64,000 nucleotides of DNA from Candidatus Geocrenenecus dongiae (GCA_023267855.1 JALNLN010000005.1:1-64000), one strand, 5' to 3'. Shown: positions 8,104 through 17,479, counted from the stretch's first letter. Notes: generated by a model not told the origin, from the sequence alone. Numbers and translations are program-made.

Positions 8104-8550
8104 TCATATATCTAAGACGAATCTTAAAAACACTTTAGAGTTTTTCTTAAAAATCTCCATACGCCAGTAAGTTGCCCCCTTTACGTAAACACCTCTCTTA
8201 TGTTTAGATGGGTCAAACTCTTCACCATATAGTTTGGCTTTCAAAAAATACTTATCATTAACCTTGGATATAGAGTGTACTTCAATTCTACTAGCTACAA
8301 ACCTGTCAACATCAAATAAAACTATGAGTTGCTGTAACCACTCAACTAGGAGAGCTTCAAGATCTTCTCCAGAAACTTCAACATCTTTTACAATACTACC
8401 AGAAACATTCTCCGTAGATGTAAGTGTATTGTAAAATGCGAGAGCAGCATTCTCGAAAGCTTCTTCTAAATCATCACCATAAGCCTCGATGTATACGTCG
8501 CTAGTATGTTCTTCTAGAAATCTAAAGCCCCCACTCATCACTACATACAA
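8104..8550 (-). CDS. Archease (RNA ligase RtcB activator)
   Basis: 148 residues, the normal archease length. Conserved features are FRFLEEHTSDVYIEAYG with the metal-binding Asp, DLEALLVEWLQQLI in the middle, and GEEFDPSKHKRGVYVKGATY with further metal ligands. Archease speeds guanylylation of the tRNA-splicing ligase RtcB, which joins exons after bulge-helix-bulge cleavage. RtcB and the splicing endonuclease are not in this window. Its position among ribosomal genes close to the split uS19 gene is suggestive but not proof of a link. Confidence 0.93.
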   Translation of the reverse strand: MYVVMSGGFRFLEEHTSDVYIEAYGDDLEEAFENAALAFYNTLTSTENVSGSIVKDVEVSGEDLEALLVEWLQQLIVLFDVDRFVASRIEVHSISKVNDKYFLKAKLYGEEFDPSKHKRGVYVKGATYWRMEIFKKNSKVFLRFVLDI

Positions 8551-8594
8551 GTCCCGATAGTAATTTAAACTATTATCTTTTCTTTTCTAGTTGT

Positions 8595-9659
8595 TTACCA
8601 GCTTTCTGTACCCCATCCACCCCACTCTTCTTCAACACGCACGGCTCTTCTTCTCATCACGATCATTACGACTACAGCTATAACAACAGTTGCGATAGCT
8701 ATTATGATTATCAGGTTTCTAAGTGTTTCCTGGTCTATGGACGGCCAAGGAGATGTACTAATAGTTGTAGCTGTGGTTGTTTCTGTAGTTGTCGGCGTAA
8801 CGATCTGTACAGTTACACTGTACTGACCTCCTCCACCAGTGCCACCCATATTCTCAACAACAAGATAGAAATTGTTTAAACCAGTTCTCCAATCACCTCT
8901 AATCCTTAAAGTGAGGGGTTCACCTTTAGCTTCAGATCTATTACTCTTTAAAGTAAACCGATCTGTAGCATTTAGTATTGAAGCCCTAACCATGAGTTCA
9001 GGTGAAGGTTTTATCTCTATTAATAATTCTTGTCCTCGAGCAAGTTCTACTGGAAGCTTATAGTAATCGATGAAATCGTTTCCGTAATCTTTTTCTGATA
9101 AATATCCTGTGAAACGTGTAACAACATCTTTAGTGGTGATTGAGAGTGGGAGGGCTGTATCATAACTTCCACCTGCATCCCTACCGCTACCCGCATCAGA
9201 ATATTCTACTGTGTAGATCTTGAGAGAGTAGTTTAATGCAGCACCACTACTCTTACCAATTCTCAGATATACGGCTAACTCTTCTGGAGATCTAGGATCA
9301 TAGCCAAGCATATACTTCAACTCAACTCTCTTTCTAGTATTCTTGCCGAGAACTTGGTCCATACCAATCAATCTGGCTTGATCGTTAGAGTAAAGTGAGA
9401 CAGTGGTCAAACCAGACTCAACACCTACTAAGACTCCCTCAACTCTAACCTCAACCCCGCTCCTCAAACCCCTAAGTATATAGTAATGATTATCTTCGAA
9501 AGGCTTTACTAGAGAATTATTAACCCAAACATATCCGGCGGAGAGATCGAGAGGTAGAGCGGTCTCAAAATCGGCACCTGGAGCTTGTTCTTCAGCATAA
9601 ACAGTAAACACTAATAAGAAGAAGGCAGCCGATAATAAGATAGCCCAGACACTCTTCAT
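8595..9659 (-). CDS. Secreted, C-terminally anchored protein with two PPC-like domains
   Basis: 354 residues. Signal peptide at 1-22 (ILLSAAFFLLVFTVYA). Two repeated beta-rich units each begin with a (F/Y)(E/D)TALPL motif (about 31-37 and 165-171), resembling bacterial pre-peptidase C-terminal domains. A Thr-rich stalk (TPTTTETTTATT) is followed by one membrane helix (IIIIAIATVVIAVVVMIVM), basic residues and a Trp-rich end (EEWGGWGTESW). It is probably displayed on the cell surface. It lies between uL23 and archease on the same strand. Domains are inferred from pattern only. Confidence 0.6.
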   Translation of the reverse strand: MKSVWAILLSAAFFLLVFTVYAEEQAPGADFETALPLDLSAGYVWVNNSLVKPFEDNHYYILRGLRSGVEVRVEGVLVGVESGLTTVSLYSNDQARLIGMDQVLGKNTRKRVELKYMLGYDPRSPEELAVYLRIGKSSGAALNYSLKIYTVEYSDAGSGRDAGGSYDTALPLSITTKDVVTRFTGYLSEKDYGNDFIDYYKLPVELARGQELLIEIKPSPELMVRASILNATDRFTLKSNRSEAKGEPLTLRIRGDWRTGLNNFYLVVENMGGTGGGGQYSVTVQIVTPTTTETTTATTISTSPWPSIDQETLRNLIIIIAIATVVIAVVVMIVMRRRAVRVEEEWGGWGTESW

Positions 9660-9963
9660 ATCTAGAAATGAAAGGTAATTCTCTCTGAAATAGTTTCCCC
9701 TATAAATAAATTCCCAAAATCTTCGAGAAATATCACAACATGCACTAAGATAATACCAACAGCTTAAAGTCTGTTAATTCATCTTTTCAAGTCTTTTAAG
9801 TTCTAGGAATAGGGTAGCGGGTTTACTTATAAAATGTTTTTGATAGTGGCGTCAACGTAAGCTTGTTTCAGATATAGTTGTGAAAGAAGCATCCAAGATG
9901 AAATCTTTTCAGATCAAAATCCTATTAAATGGTTTTGTGAAGGATATCCGTTAATTGGATATG
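9660..9963. other. Intergenic region, nothing recognised
   Basis: 304 AT-rich bases between uL23 and the surface protein. No tRNA, hairpin or credible frame was found. It interrupts what is normally a contiguous ribosomal operon. Confidence 0.4.
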
Positions 9964-10224
9964 TCAGAGTATTCCTAGTTTTATTGCTAGCTCTGAGGCA
10001 GGTGTTTCTGGTGCTAGTTTTACGTATGCTTTCTTCTCTCCTAGAGGCGTTATCATCGTGTTTACTTTTACTACTTTTACTCCGTAGAGTTCTTCTACAG
10101 CTCTTTTTACATCGTCTTTCGTTGCTCTCAAATCTACGATGAACGTTATCTTATTCTCTTTCTCGATCATTGATACTGCTTTCTGTGTTATTACAACTTT
10201 CTTTATTACTTCAGTAGACTTCAT
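9964..10224 (-). CDS. rpl23: Ribosomal protein uL23
   Basis: 86 residues, standard archaeal length. The pattern [19 protein letters not shown]...[18 protein letters not shown] and the end [12 protein letters not shown] are diagnostic. uL23 lies at the peptide exit tunnel and docks SRP. Its ATG overlaps the uL4 stop by 4 nt, so it is translationally coupled. Confidence 0.97.
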   Translation of the reverse strand: MKSTEVIKKVVITQKAVSMIEKENKITFIVDLRATKDDVKRAVEELYGVKVVKVNTMITPLGEKKAYVKLAPETPASELAIKLGIL

Positions 10225-11057
10225 TTCGCTACACCTCTAAGAAGTACTTCATCTATTTTATTGAATGCACTTTGACTATAGATTGTGAGTCTTCCAGGTT
10301 TAGCTCCAGGTGCTAGGTGGAGTACGCTTAGATCTTTGAGTTCTACTATGTCTACTCCTGGAATGTTTTTAGCTGCTTTACCTACTCCTCTATCTTCAAG
10401 TACAACTATGAGTGGTCCTACTTTTTTCTTGTATCTTCTACCTCTCCTCTTACCTTTACCTGCACGTATCTTCTTTTCTTTACATCTCTCCAATTCTTCC
10501 TTTAACCCAATCTTCTCAAGTATTTCTCTTAATTCCTTAGTTCTACTTACAGATTCTATGCTGTCTTCGATTACTATTGGTAGTTCAAGGTTTTCTGAAA
10601 TTCTATGTCCACGTTTAACGACGGCTTCTCTGCAACCAGTAAATGCCACAGCTACTAAGAGAGCTACTTTCTTTTCTTTCTTATTTAATTCTTTGTAGAT
10701 TTTCTTCTCTGGTTTTGGTGGATGTGTAGGTCTACCTCCTACTGCTGAAGGTACCATACCTCCCGCTTGAGCTTTTCCTGTACCTGAAGCTTTGATTCTA
10801 GAAATTCTAGCCATACCGTATCCTGCACCCCATGATTCTACAGAGTACTTGTGTCCAGAGATTTTAGATGCTCCTTTAGGTTGAAGTGTATGGGTTTGTA
10901 AATGTATGTATGCTCTCCAGACGAGATCTTCTCTTAAAGGTGCATAGAATACTTTTGGTAGAATTGTTTCAGAAATTTTAGATCCCTCTATATTTATTAC
11001 TGGAATCTTTCTTACAGTATTCTCAGAATTTTTTAAGAGATCTACAAGTATGCTCAT
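10221..11057 (-). CDS. rpl4: Ribosomal protein uL4
   Basis: 278 residues. Contains the long tunnel-lining loop typical of archaeal/eukaryotic L4 ([26 protein letters not shown], about 75-100) and the basic [18 protein letters not shown] segment, then [29 protein letters not shown]. Overlaps uL3 (4 nt) and uL23 (4 nt), so the three form one transcription unit. Confidence 0.97.
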   Translation of the reverse strand: MSILVDLLKNSENTVRKIPVINIEGSKISETILPKVFYAPLREDLVWRAYIHLQTHTLQPKGASKISGHKYSVESWGAGYGMARISRIKASGTGKAQAGGMVPSAVGGRPTHPPKPEKKIYKELNKKEKKVALLVAVAFTGCREAVVKRGHRISENLELPIVIEDSIESVSRTKELREILEKIGLKEELERCKEKKIRAGKGKRRGRRYKKKVGPLIVVLEDRGVGKAAKNIPGVDIVELKDLSVLHLAPGAKPGRLTIYSQSAFNKIDEVLLRGVAK

Positions 11058-12064
11058 CTAGGTATCCCCACCGTAATTATTTTAGGTGCTTCAATTTCTC
11101 TAGGCGGTCTGGCAGGTATTCTTAAAACGATTGTTCTCTTCGGCGCGCCTGGCACACTTCCTTCTACCAGTACTGCTTCAGTCTTCACAATCCCGAAGTG
11201 CGGGAACCCTCCCTTAGGTGTATACTCTAAACCATTTTCTGTAAATGCTAGTATTCTCTTATTGAATTCTGTTCTACGATGGAAGCCGTGTTGTCCAGCT
11301 CTAGGTACAGTGTATGTTACGTATGCTGGGCTTCTACCACCTATTGCTCCAACTTCTCTCCTAGTCTTCCTCTTCTTTCTAGGCTGGATCTTTATCTTAA
11401 ATCTACCTACTACACCTTCAAACCCTTTGCCCTTCGTAACAGCTATAACATCTATGAACTGTCCTACATCGAATACTTCTGTGATCTTAACTTCTTTTCC
11501 AAGTTTACTTATAGCGTACTCTAATGCTTCTCTTACCTGACCGCCAACCTTGACTTCAAGTAGGTCTGGCTTCTTTCTCGGTAAACCTGCAAGCTTAGGT
11601 CTACCCATAACGATTACTCTTACTTCTCTTATCTTGTCTACTAGTTCTCTCAGTTTTTCGATTCCCTTATTTTCATTAGGTTTCCAAGTAGGTATCTTTC
11701 TCATAATTTCTTCTGGGAGATTCTTACTCCATACTCGTGTAAGTTCTTTTAATTGTCCATTTTCTTCTCCATAAACAACTATGCCTGCAATTATTACTGG
11801 AGGTGTTGCTAGGATCGTTGCTGTTTTTGCTACTTCTAATCCTCGTGTAGGCGAGTTTGGCGTAGTATCTATGTAGTATACTGTAGTTTGACCCGCTTTA
11901 TACCCTATGAATCCAAGGAGACGGGGCTTACCATCGTATGGAGGCCAATACTTTACTCTAGGAACGATACGGCTAGCTCTACCCCTCGGCAGAAATGCTA
12001 GCGACCCTCTCCTCGGTGAAGAATACTTCCTATGACCCATAAGCCTTCCTTCTAAACCATCCAT
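11054..12064 (-). CDS. rpl3: Ribosomal protein uL3
   Basis: 336 residues, normal for archaea. GHRKYSSPRRGSLAFLPRGRA opens the protein; VTKGKGFEGVVGRFKIK and GAIGGRSPAYVTYTVPRAGQHGFHRRTEFN are the W-finger/rRNA-binding region near the peptidyl transferase centre. First gene of the uL3-uL4-uL23 unit. The ATG at 12064 follows a TTTTTATTG TATA-like element on the minus strand. Confidence 0.97.
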   Translation of the reverse strand: MDGLEGRLMGHRKYSSPRRGSLAFLPRGRASRIVPRVKYWPPYDGKPRLLGFIGYKAGQTTVYYIDTTPNSPTRGLEVAKTATILATPPVIIAGIVVYGEENGQLKELTRVWSKNLPEEIMRKIPTWKPNENKGIEKLRELVDKIREVRVIVMGRPKLAGLPRKKPDLLEVKVGGQVREALEYAISKLGKEVKITEVFDVGQFIDVIAVTKGKGFEGVVGRFKIKIQPRKKRKTRREVGAIGGRSPAYVTYTVPRAGQHGFHRRTEFNKRILAFTENGLEYTPKGGFPHFGIVKTEAVLVEGSVPGAPKRTIVLRIPARPPREIEAPKIITVGIPR

Positions 12065-12339
12065 CTAAAACCCTACAATAAAAACGTATCTACATACGAT
12101 AGCATACATCAAATCTCTTTGAAAGAAATCTATAGAAATTAATGTGGATCTAGGGGAGAATTAAGTGTTTAACAAGAGAGCTTAAAGTTATGTTGACGTT
12201 AAGAATTCTCGGAGAATCTAGATAAAACGACTTTCAGGATAGAGGATAATAGATCATTTATTATTGAAGATTGTTGAGATGGAAGGCAATGGTGTTGAGG
12301 TAAGTTTCAGAGAGGTTAAAGATATTTCCATAACTCTTC

Positions 12340-12990
12340 TTAGGTAGCTTTTAAGATTTCTTCAATAGATTTACTTGCTATCTCTCTTATGGCCAGTTCT
12401 CTGAAATCTCCATCTAGATATATTCTAAACTTGTCATCGTCTTGTAGTAGTTTGTAGAGTTGTTTAGTTAAGTTCTTTAATTTGAGCTGCCCCACCGTCC
12501 ATGCAGTATGTCCTCTTACTTGAGGGTTAGGCGATTTTAGATATATTGATAGTTTGCTAGCTATATCTATGTTTGTATTCATTATCTTCACACCTATTCT
12601 TCCGATCGCATAGAGTGCGTATGTTTTCTCGATCTCGGGATTGTCTAATAGAGATATCGTCGGATTTATGAAATCTTTAAAGACTTCTTTAACATTTCTC
12701 CCAATTTCTCCTATGACTAGAGGTGCGGCTGGACAGTATCCTCCATTCTCTTCATTCATATACCAGAACATTCTCCTAATTATCTCTATAACTGTTTCAG
12801 GTTCTCTATCTTCTAGCCATCCTGCGATGAATCCTATAGCTTCACTGGAACGAAATACGAATAATTCTTCTCCATAAAGAAATGATATTAGGCTGGATAG
12901 AACTCTCCTCACATTATCAAAATGTTTAAGTTTATCGAATTCTCTTTTCTTAAGTATTTCTTCAATTACTTTCTTCAAGTTTACGTTCAA
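12340..12990 (-). CDS. HEAT-repeat protein
   Basis: 216 residues, almost wholly alpha-helical, with HEAT-like units such as EIEKTYALYAIGRIGVKI and NPQVRGHTAWTVGQLKLKNL. Contains PAAPLVIGEIGRN, a loop seen in DVU0298-type HEAT proteins. No catalytic motif; probably a protein-interaction scaffold. Its start overlaps the end of the Lrp-type regulator gene by about 29 nt, so the two are likely co-translated. Confidence 0.6.
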   Translation of the reverse strand: MNVNLKKVIEEILKKREFDKLKHFDNVRRVLSSLISFLYGEELFVFRSSEAIGFIAGWLEDREPETVIEIIRRMFWYMNEENGGYCPAAPLVIGEIGRNVKEVFKDFINPTISLLDNPEIEKTYALYAIGRIGVKIMNTNIDIASKLSIYLKSPNPQVRGHTAWTVGQLKLKNLTKQLYKLLQDDDKFRIYLDGDFRELAIREIASKSIEEILKAT

Positions 12991-13453
12991 CCTTCCTAGA
13001 TGTTGCCAGTAGCTCTGTGGGTCTCCACTCTTCTTTTATCGTATCAAGTACTAGATAGGTAATTGTACGTTCAATATATTCGTTTGAGAGTAAGTTCTTG
13101 ATGAATTTGCTTAATTCTTCACGATCTCTAAATCTGGCTATTACTATTGAGTCTGATTCTCCTGTAACATCATAGACAGCGAAAACATTTGGGTTTGAAG
13201 CTATACTTCTCTGAACTTCCAGTAGCTTTCCATGTCTTATCCTTACATGGATAACTGCCGTCAAGCTGTAACCTATCTTCGATGGATCTATGAGAACTGT
13301 GTATCCTTTTATAATGCCATTCTTCTCAAGAACCTCTACCCTAGATATTACTGTTGAAACCGAAACGCCGAGTTTCTCAGAAATCTTCCTAAAACTTACT
13401 CTACAATCTCTAGATAATTCTTCAAGTATCTTATAGTCTAGATCATCAAGCAA
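12962..13453 (-). CDS. Lrp/AsnC-family transcriptional regulator
   Basis: 163 residues. N-terminal winged HTH (LDDLDYKILEELSRDCRVSFRKISEKLGVSVSTVISRVEVLEKNGII, residues 2-49) and a C-terminal RAM ligand-binding domain (VIHVRIRHGKLLEVQ...VYDVTGESDSIVIARFRD). Family members bind amino acids and act as octamers. Divergent from the 13572 gene and the AsnB-like gene, which it may control; that link is inferred from position only. Confidence 0.9.
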   Translation of the reverse strand: MLDDLDYKILEELSRDCRVSFRKISEKLGVSVSTVISRVEVLEKNGIIKGYTVLIDPSKIGYSLTAVIHVRIRHGKLLEVQRSIASNPNVFAVYDVTGESDSIVIARFRDREELSKFIKNLLSNEYIERTITYLVLDTIKEEWRPTELLATSRKVERKLEESN

Positions 13454-13571
13454 GTTGCTTTCACGTACTATCTATGATTCTCCAATTTAATATGTATTAC
13501 CTGAGATTAATAATAATTTATACTTACTGCATGTGGTAATCTTTTTATTCAGTCATGATGTTTAATATTGT

Positions 13572-14054
13572 ATGCAGGTTGAGTTGTCTCAGATAACTAA
13601 TGAAATTGTTCAATTGATTTCTAGAGATAATGTTGTTGGGTTGGCTACACATAGACATCTACCTCACGAGAAAGCTATCTACATGAAACACGGTAGATGC
13701 GGTTTCTCAATCGATATCATGGTTGAAGAAGCAGGCTCAAAGAAGCTATATTCAGTACTTGTTGAAGTTGAAGCCAAACCTAAGAAACGTACGATAGAAA
13801 ATTTGATGGAAGTAGGTGGGAAAGTAACATACTATCTCTCAATGAAGACTGACAAAGGAATCAAGATCACCAAGAAAACCTCAACATACAAAAACGGAGA
13901 AGAATTATTTAAACAAGTTGAAGAAGTCAGACAAGCATTCTATAGAAAGTATAGGGAATTAAAGATGAAGGTGGGAGCTGAACCAGTAAAAGTTGAAGAA
14001 GAAATATTCCACATGGTTGGTATAGAAGAGAGAGATCTCTATCTAGGCGTATAA
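13572..14054 (+). CDS. Hypothetical protein, possible PD-(D/E)XK fold
   Basis: 160 residues; no family recognised. Residues about 46-77 read FSIDIMVEEAG...LYSVLVEVEAKPKKR, with an acidic residue (D) on one strand and ExK (EAK) on the next, the spacing of PD-(D/E)XK nucleases and Holliday-junction resolvases. Helices with KYRELKMKVG follow. The nuclease idea is weak inference. It lies 24 nt before the AsnB-like gene on the same strand, so the two probably share a transcript. Confidence 0.45.
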   Translation: MQVELSQITNEIVQLISRDNVVGLATHRHLPHEKAIYMKHGRCGFSIDIMVEEAGSKKLYSVLVEVEAKPKKRTIENLMEVGGKVTYYLSMKTDKGIKITKKTSTYKNGEELFKQVEEVRQAFYRKYRELKMKVGAEPVKVEEEIFHMVGIEERDLYLGV

Positions 14055-14078
14055 AAACATGGACAACAATTCTAGCTT

Positions 14079-15359
14079 ATGAAAACTAGGCCTGGCATAT
14101 ACTACATAGATTTAAGTTGGAGAGGTTGTGAAGAAAAGTTTACGGAAGAACCACCATCTAAACTTATTTGTTCAATATTGGAGACAAGTCTAGAAGAAGT
14201 AACACTCGATTCCAGAAATTATAGATGCTCTGTGTATGCTTCTAGAGAAAATATAATCGAGCAGAGTAGTGATAGGTTTTTCTATGCTGATTGTTATCCA
14301 CCTGATCTCGTAGAAGTATTTCAAGAAATAAGTCGAGACATATCTGTAGAATCCCTCAAACAAGTCTTAGAAGATATTGATGGATTTTTTACAGGATTCA
14401 TAATAGAAAAAGAGAGGATTCTATTCTTTAGAGATCATGTTGGATGTATTCCCGCAAATTATATGTTATCAAACAAATCTTTTAAATCTTCTACGTTTTC
14501 AAGAATCTTGAGAAACAGTATGAGTATACCGCCTGGAAGAATAATGGAGATCTTTAAAAATTCATTTAAGATTGAAAAGTGGTATAAGACTAAGATAGAT
14601 CGTGGAGGAGATGTAGATTTTTTGAAGAACGTTCTCGTAGAATCAGTTTCAAGATATATTCCAGAAAAATGTACAGTAGCTTTCTCAGGTGGACTTGATA
14701 GCGTTCTAATAGCTTATATAGCTTCTAGAATAGGGAAGAATATTCTCTGTGTATCTGTGGGTGTTGAGGGCTCATTAGACTTAGAATGGTCAGAAGAAGC
14801 TGCAGAACTTCTCGGGCTGAATCTAAAGAAAGTAATCGTGAACAGAGAGATGATTGAAGAATGTGTTAAGCATTTCATAGATTTCATTCCCAGAATATCT
14901 TTGATGGATCTCTCTCTCGCAACTTTGATCTATATTGTTGCTTTGAATTGTGTTGGAGATATCGTTGTTTCAGGTCAGGGTGCAGACGAACTCTTCGGAG
15001 GATACTATAAGTATGCTAAGAATCTCCAGGAGAAAGGTGAAAAAGCTTTGCAAGGCATTATGATGAAAGACATTCTAGATCTCCATAAAACAAATATTGA
15101 GAGAGACTACGTTTCATGCATGCTACTAGGTAAACGGTTTGTTCAACCATATCTTTCAAGAAAAGTCTACGATACCGCATTAAGAACACCACTTAAACAA
15201 AAGATTTTAAAAAGCAACGGTATTGTAAGAAAGTATGTTTTAAGGAAAGTTGGTGAAGTATTAGGATTACCTGAAAAACTTGTATGGAGAGAGAAGAAGG
15301 CGGCTCAATACAGTTCAGGTATCCAGAAAATTATCTCAAAACAAATTAAAACACAGTAG
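14079..15359 (+). CDS. Asparagine-synthetase-like ATP-pyrophosphatase
   Basis: 426 residues. The C-terminal half is an asparagine-synthase PP-loop domain: FSGGLDSVLIAY (about 203-214) binds ATP and SGQGADELFGGYYKY (about 300-314) is the signature aspartate/adenylate site. The N-terminal part weakly resembles the Ntn glutaminase domain (FFTGFIIEKERILFFRDHVG) but has no Cys at position 2, so it probably cannot hydrolyse glutamine. It may use ammonia or amidate or adenylate something else. The downstream gap has no partner gene. Confidence 0.75.
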   Translation: MKTRPGIYYIDLSWRGCEEKFTEEPPSKLICSILETSLEEVTLDSRNYRCSVYASRENIIEQSSDRFFYADCYPPDLVEVFQEISRDISVESLKQVLEDIDGFFTGFIIEKERILFFRDHVGCIPANYMLSNKSFKSSTFSRILRNSMSIPPGRIMEIFKNSFKIEKWYKTKIDRGGDVDFLKNVLVESVSRYIPEKCTVAFSGGLDSVLIAYIASRIGKNILCVSVGVEGSLDLEWSEEAAELLGLNLKKVIVNREMIEECVKHFIDFIPRISLMDLSLATLIYIVALNCVGDIVVSGQGADELFGGYYKYAKNLQEKGEKALQGIMMKDILDLHKTNIERDYVSCMLLGKRFVQPYLSRKVYDTALRTPLKQKILKSNGIVRKYVLRKVGEVLGLPEKLVWREKKAAQYSSGIQKIISKQIKTQ

Positions 15360-15445
15360 AAACTAATCTACACTTTCATCAATCTCTTAAAGTTTTCCTG
15401 GACGGGTAGAAGTATATCTATTAGTATTTTGTTTTAGAAGATTGG

Positions 15446-16006
15446 ATGACTGATATGAATAATTCTCTAGAATTCATTTTGAGCTTATTTGATTGTATCT
15501 CTAAGTTGAAGTCTATTCGGAGAACTGGATGGGTTGAGAGTAGTGTGAGAGATCCTGAATCTATTGCTGATCATAGTTTCGGCGTAGTCTTCTTAGCTGC
15601 TGTACTTGCTGATCTTAGAGGTTTGGATGTGGCTGAAGTTGTCAGAATGGCCATACTGCATGATCTACCAGAAGCCGTTACGGGAGATTTAACACCACGT
15701 GAGAAACAGACGAAGATAAAAGAAGTAGAAAAAATTGAAGAAGAAGCAATAAGAAGATTGTTTAAAGATGCGCCTAGAGAAGTTTATGAGAAATATGTAT
15801 CTGCTTGGAGGAAGTTTTCTGAAAACTCTACCCCAGAAGCTAGACTCGTTAAACTTGTAGATAAGCTTGAGATGGGTTTACAAGCATGTAAATACATGGA
15901 GGAACGTTTAGATAGTAGGCTGATAGAGATATATGATTCAGCTAAAAACTATCTTGAAGAAGACAGAGAACTTCTAGAAGTCTTAAAGAGAATGTTAAAG
16001 AGATGA
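15446..16006 (+). CDS. HD-domain phosphohydrolase (YfbR/HDDC2-like)
   Basis: 186 residues. Metal site of the HD superfamily is intact: ESIADHSFGV (H), ILHDLPEAVTGD (HD) and KLVDKLEMGLQA (D). Family members are 5'-deoxynucleotidases acting on dNMPs. It ends 41 nt before PriL on the same strand, which fits a role in nucleotide supply for replication. Confidence 0.85.
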   Translation: MTDMNNSLEFILSLFDCISKLKSIRRTGWVESSVRDPESIADHSFGVVFLAAVLADLRGLDVAEVVRMAILHDLPEAVTGDLTPREKQTKIKEVEKIEEEAIRRLFKDAPREVYEKYVSAWRKFSENSTPEARLVKLVDKLEMGLQACKYMEERLDSRLIEIYDSAKNYLEEDRELLEVLKRMLKR

Positions 16007-16046
16007 GAATATATATCTAGAGTTGTAATGATGTACTGTTGGAGAG

Positions 16047-17150
16047 ATGGCTACTGCTAGCAGCATTCCAGTGAAGGTTAAGTATCCCTTCCTACCTGAA
16101 GCAAGAGAAGAATACCGTTCCAGAGGCTTCACACTAAAAGATTTTGATGACCCATCTCTAAAACCAATTGTAGATAGGGCAGTAGAGAGAGTGATAAATG
16201 CAATAAAGTTTGGAGAGAATTTAGATCCATGGAAGATTAGTGAAGATGATTTTACAGAGATAGCTTCATTCCCGCTTGCAGTCGTTCTAGTGGCAAAGGT
16301 TGGAGACAATTTTCTCAAAAAAAGGTTTGCATTAACAGAAGTTTCAATGATACAGAAGAGATTAATGAATGAAAGAGAAGAAGATAGAGTGAAGCTCATA
16401 CTAGAAATAGCTAAAAATTTTTTCAAGATGGATGTAGAGTACGGCGAGCTACCTCCACCATACACCTTCACGATCGGTTTAGTAGATTACTTGAAGCTAG
16501 CTTCAAAATTTAATGATCCTGCCTGGAAACTTGTAAATAGAATAGTTGTTAAGGGCAGAGTCTATGTAGAAGATAGAGAGCTGATACGTTTGATTAGAGA
16601 CAAGCTTGAGGAACATGTAATCAAAAATATAGAGGAAGCTGAGAAAGAAGTTACCGTGCTTCCCAAAACCCTAGAAGAAGCTGTGAGAATAATAAAGAAT
16701 AATCTACCTGAGAGGAAGATTGAAGAAGAATCTATCCAGATGGTTTCTAGACCTGAAGCATGGCCCCCATGCATAAAGACGATTTACGCTAAGCTTGTCT
16801 CAGGTGAAAGTGTAAGCCATTTCGCAAACTTCATGATGGCCTCCTTTCTGTTAAATACAGGTGTATCCATAGAAGACATAGTTTCTATATATTCTCAGAG
16901 AAGCGACTTCAATGTTAGAATAGCTAGATACCAAGTTGAACATATAGCTGGCATGAGGGGGAGTAGGACGAAATACATAACACCTAGCTGTAGTAAGATC
17001 AGAACCAACGGTTTATGTATAGAGAATGGACGTTTATGTGGGAATGTCAAGAACCCAATGACATATTATAAGAGAAGGTTAAGGGAAGTGATTAAAAGTG
17101 ATAAAGATAAAGATGAATTTCCAGGCAAACGTAGAGAAGCTAGCAGTTAA
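16047..17150 (+). CDS. priL: DNA primase large subunit PriL
   Basis: 367 residues. N-terminal helical domain begins VKYPFLPEAREEY; the C-terminal Fe-S domain has four conserved cysteines seen in WPPCIK, PSCSKIRTNGLC and RLCGNVKNP. PriL pairs with catalytic PriS, absent from this window, and supports initiation and RNA length control. The 3' end overlaps the next gene. Confidence 0.92.
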   Translation: MATASSIPVKVKYPFLPEAREEYRSRGFTLKDFDDPSLKPIVDRAVERVINAIKFGENLDPWKISEDDFTEIASFPLAVVLVAKVGDNFLKKRFALTEVSMIQKRLMNEREEDRVKLILEIAKNFFKMDVEYGELPPPYTFTIGLVDYLKLASKFNDPAWKLVNRIVVKGRVYVEDRELIRLIRDKLEEHVIKNIEEAEKEVTVLPKTLEEAVRIIKNNLPERKIEEESIQMVSRPEAWPPCIKTIYAKLVSGESVSHFANFMMASFLLNTGVSIEDIVSIYSQRSDFNVRIARYQVEHIAGMRGSRTKYITPSCSKIRTNGLCIENGRLCGNVKNPMTYYKRRLREVIKSDKDKDEFPGKRREASS

Positions 17151-17460
17151 GCTAGCTGAAGAACTGGCCCCAACATCTATAATACCATTAATAAGAGTGT
17201 GTGAAATAGTGCTTGATGATACTTCTTCAGAAACATCTCTAAGTATCGAGGAAGCATTAGGATATGTGAGGAAAAGTCTAGAGAGTATTGGATTAAGATA
17301 TAGGAGAATATATGTGAAGAATGATTGTATCTTCATAGATGACTGTGAATCTGGAGATGAACGTGTAGAGATACCACTATTCTTCTGCCCATTCTGTGGA
17401 TTCTCAACACCTTACGAAGAAGTATACTGGATACATGTTAAAAGTCATGGAGCTCTCTAA
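17113..17460 (+). CDS. Small protein with C-terminal C2H2-type zinc finger, overlapping PriL
   Basis: 115 residues from ATG 17113 (a GTG at 17098 would add five). The end reads FFCPFCGFSTPYEEVYWIHVKSH, spacing C-x2-C-x12-H-x3-H, a near-classical C2H2 finger, which is uncommon in prokaryotes. The rest is a small alpha/beta domain of unknown type. It overlaps priL by about 38 nt in another frame, so it is likely co-expressed and may act with DNA or RNA. Confidence 0.6.
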   Translation: MNFQANVEKLAVKLAEELAPTSIIPLIRVCEIVLDDTSSETSLSIEEALGYVRKSLESIGLRYRRIYVKNDCIFIDDCESGDERVEIPLFFCPFCGFSTPYEEVYWIHVKSHGAL

Positions 17461-17479
17461 AACTATGAGAAAACCTACT

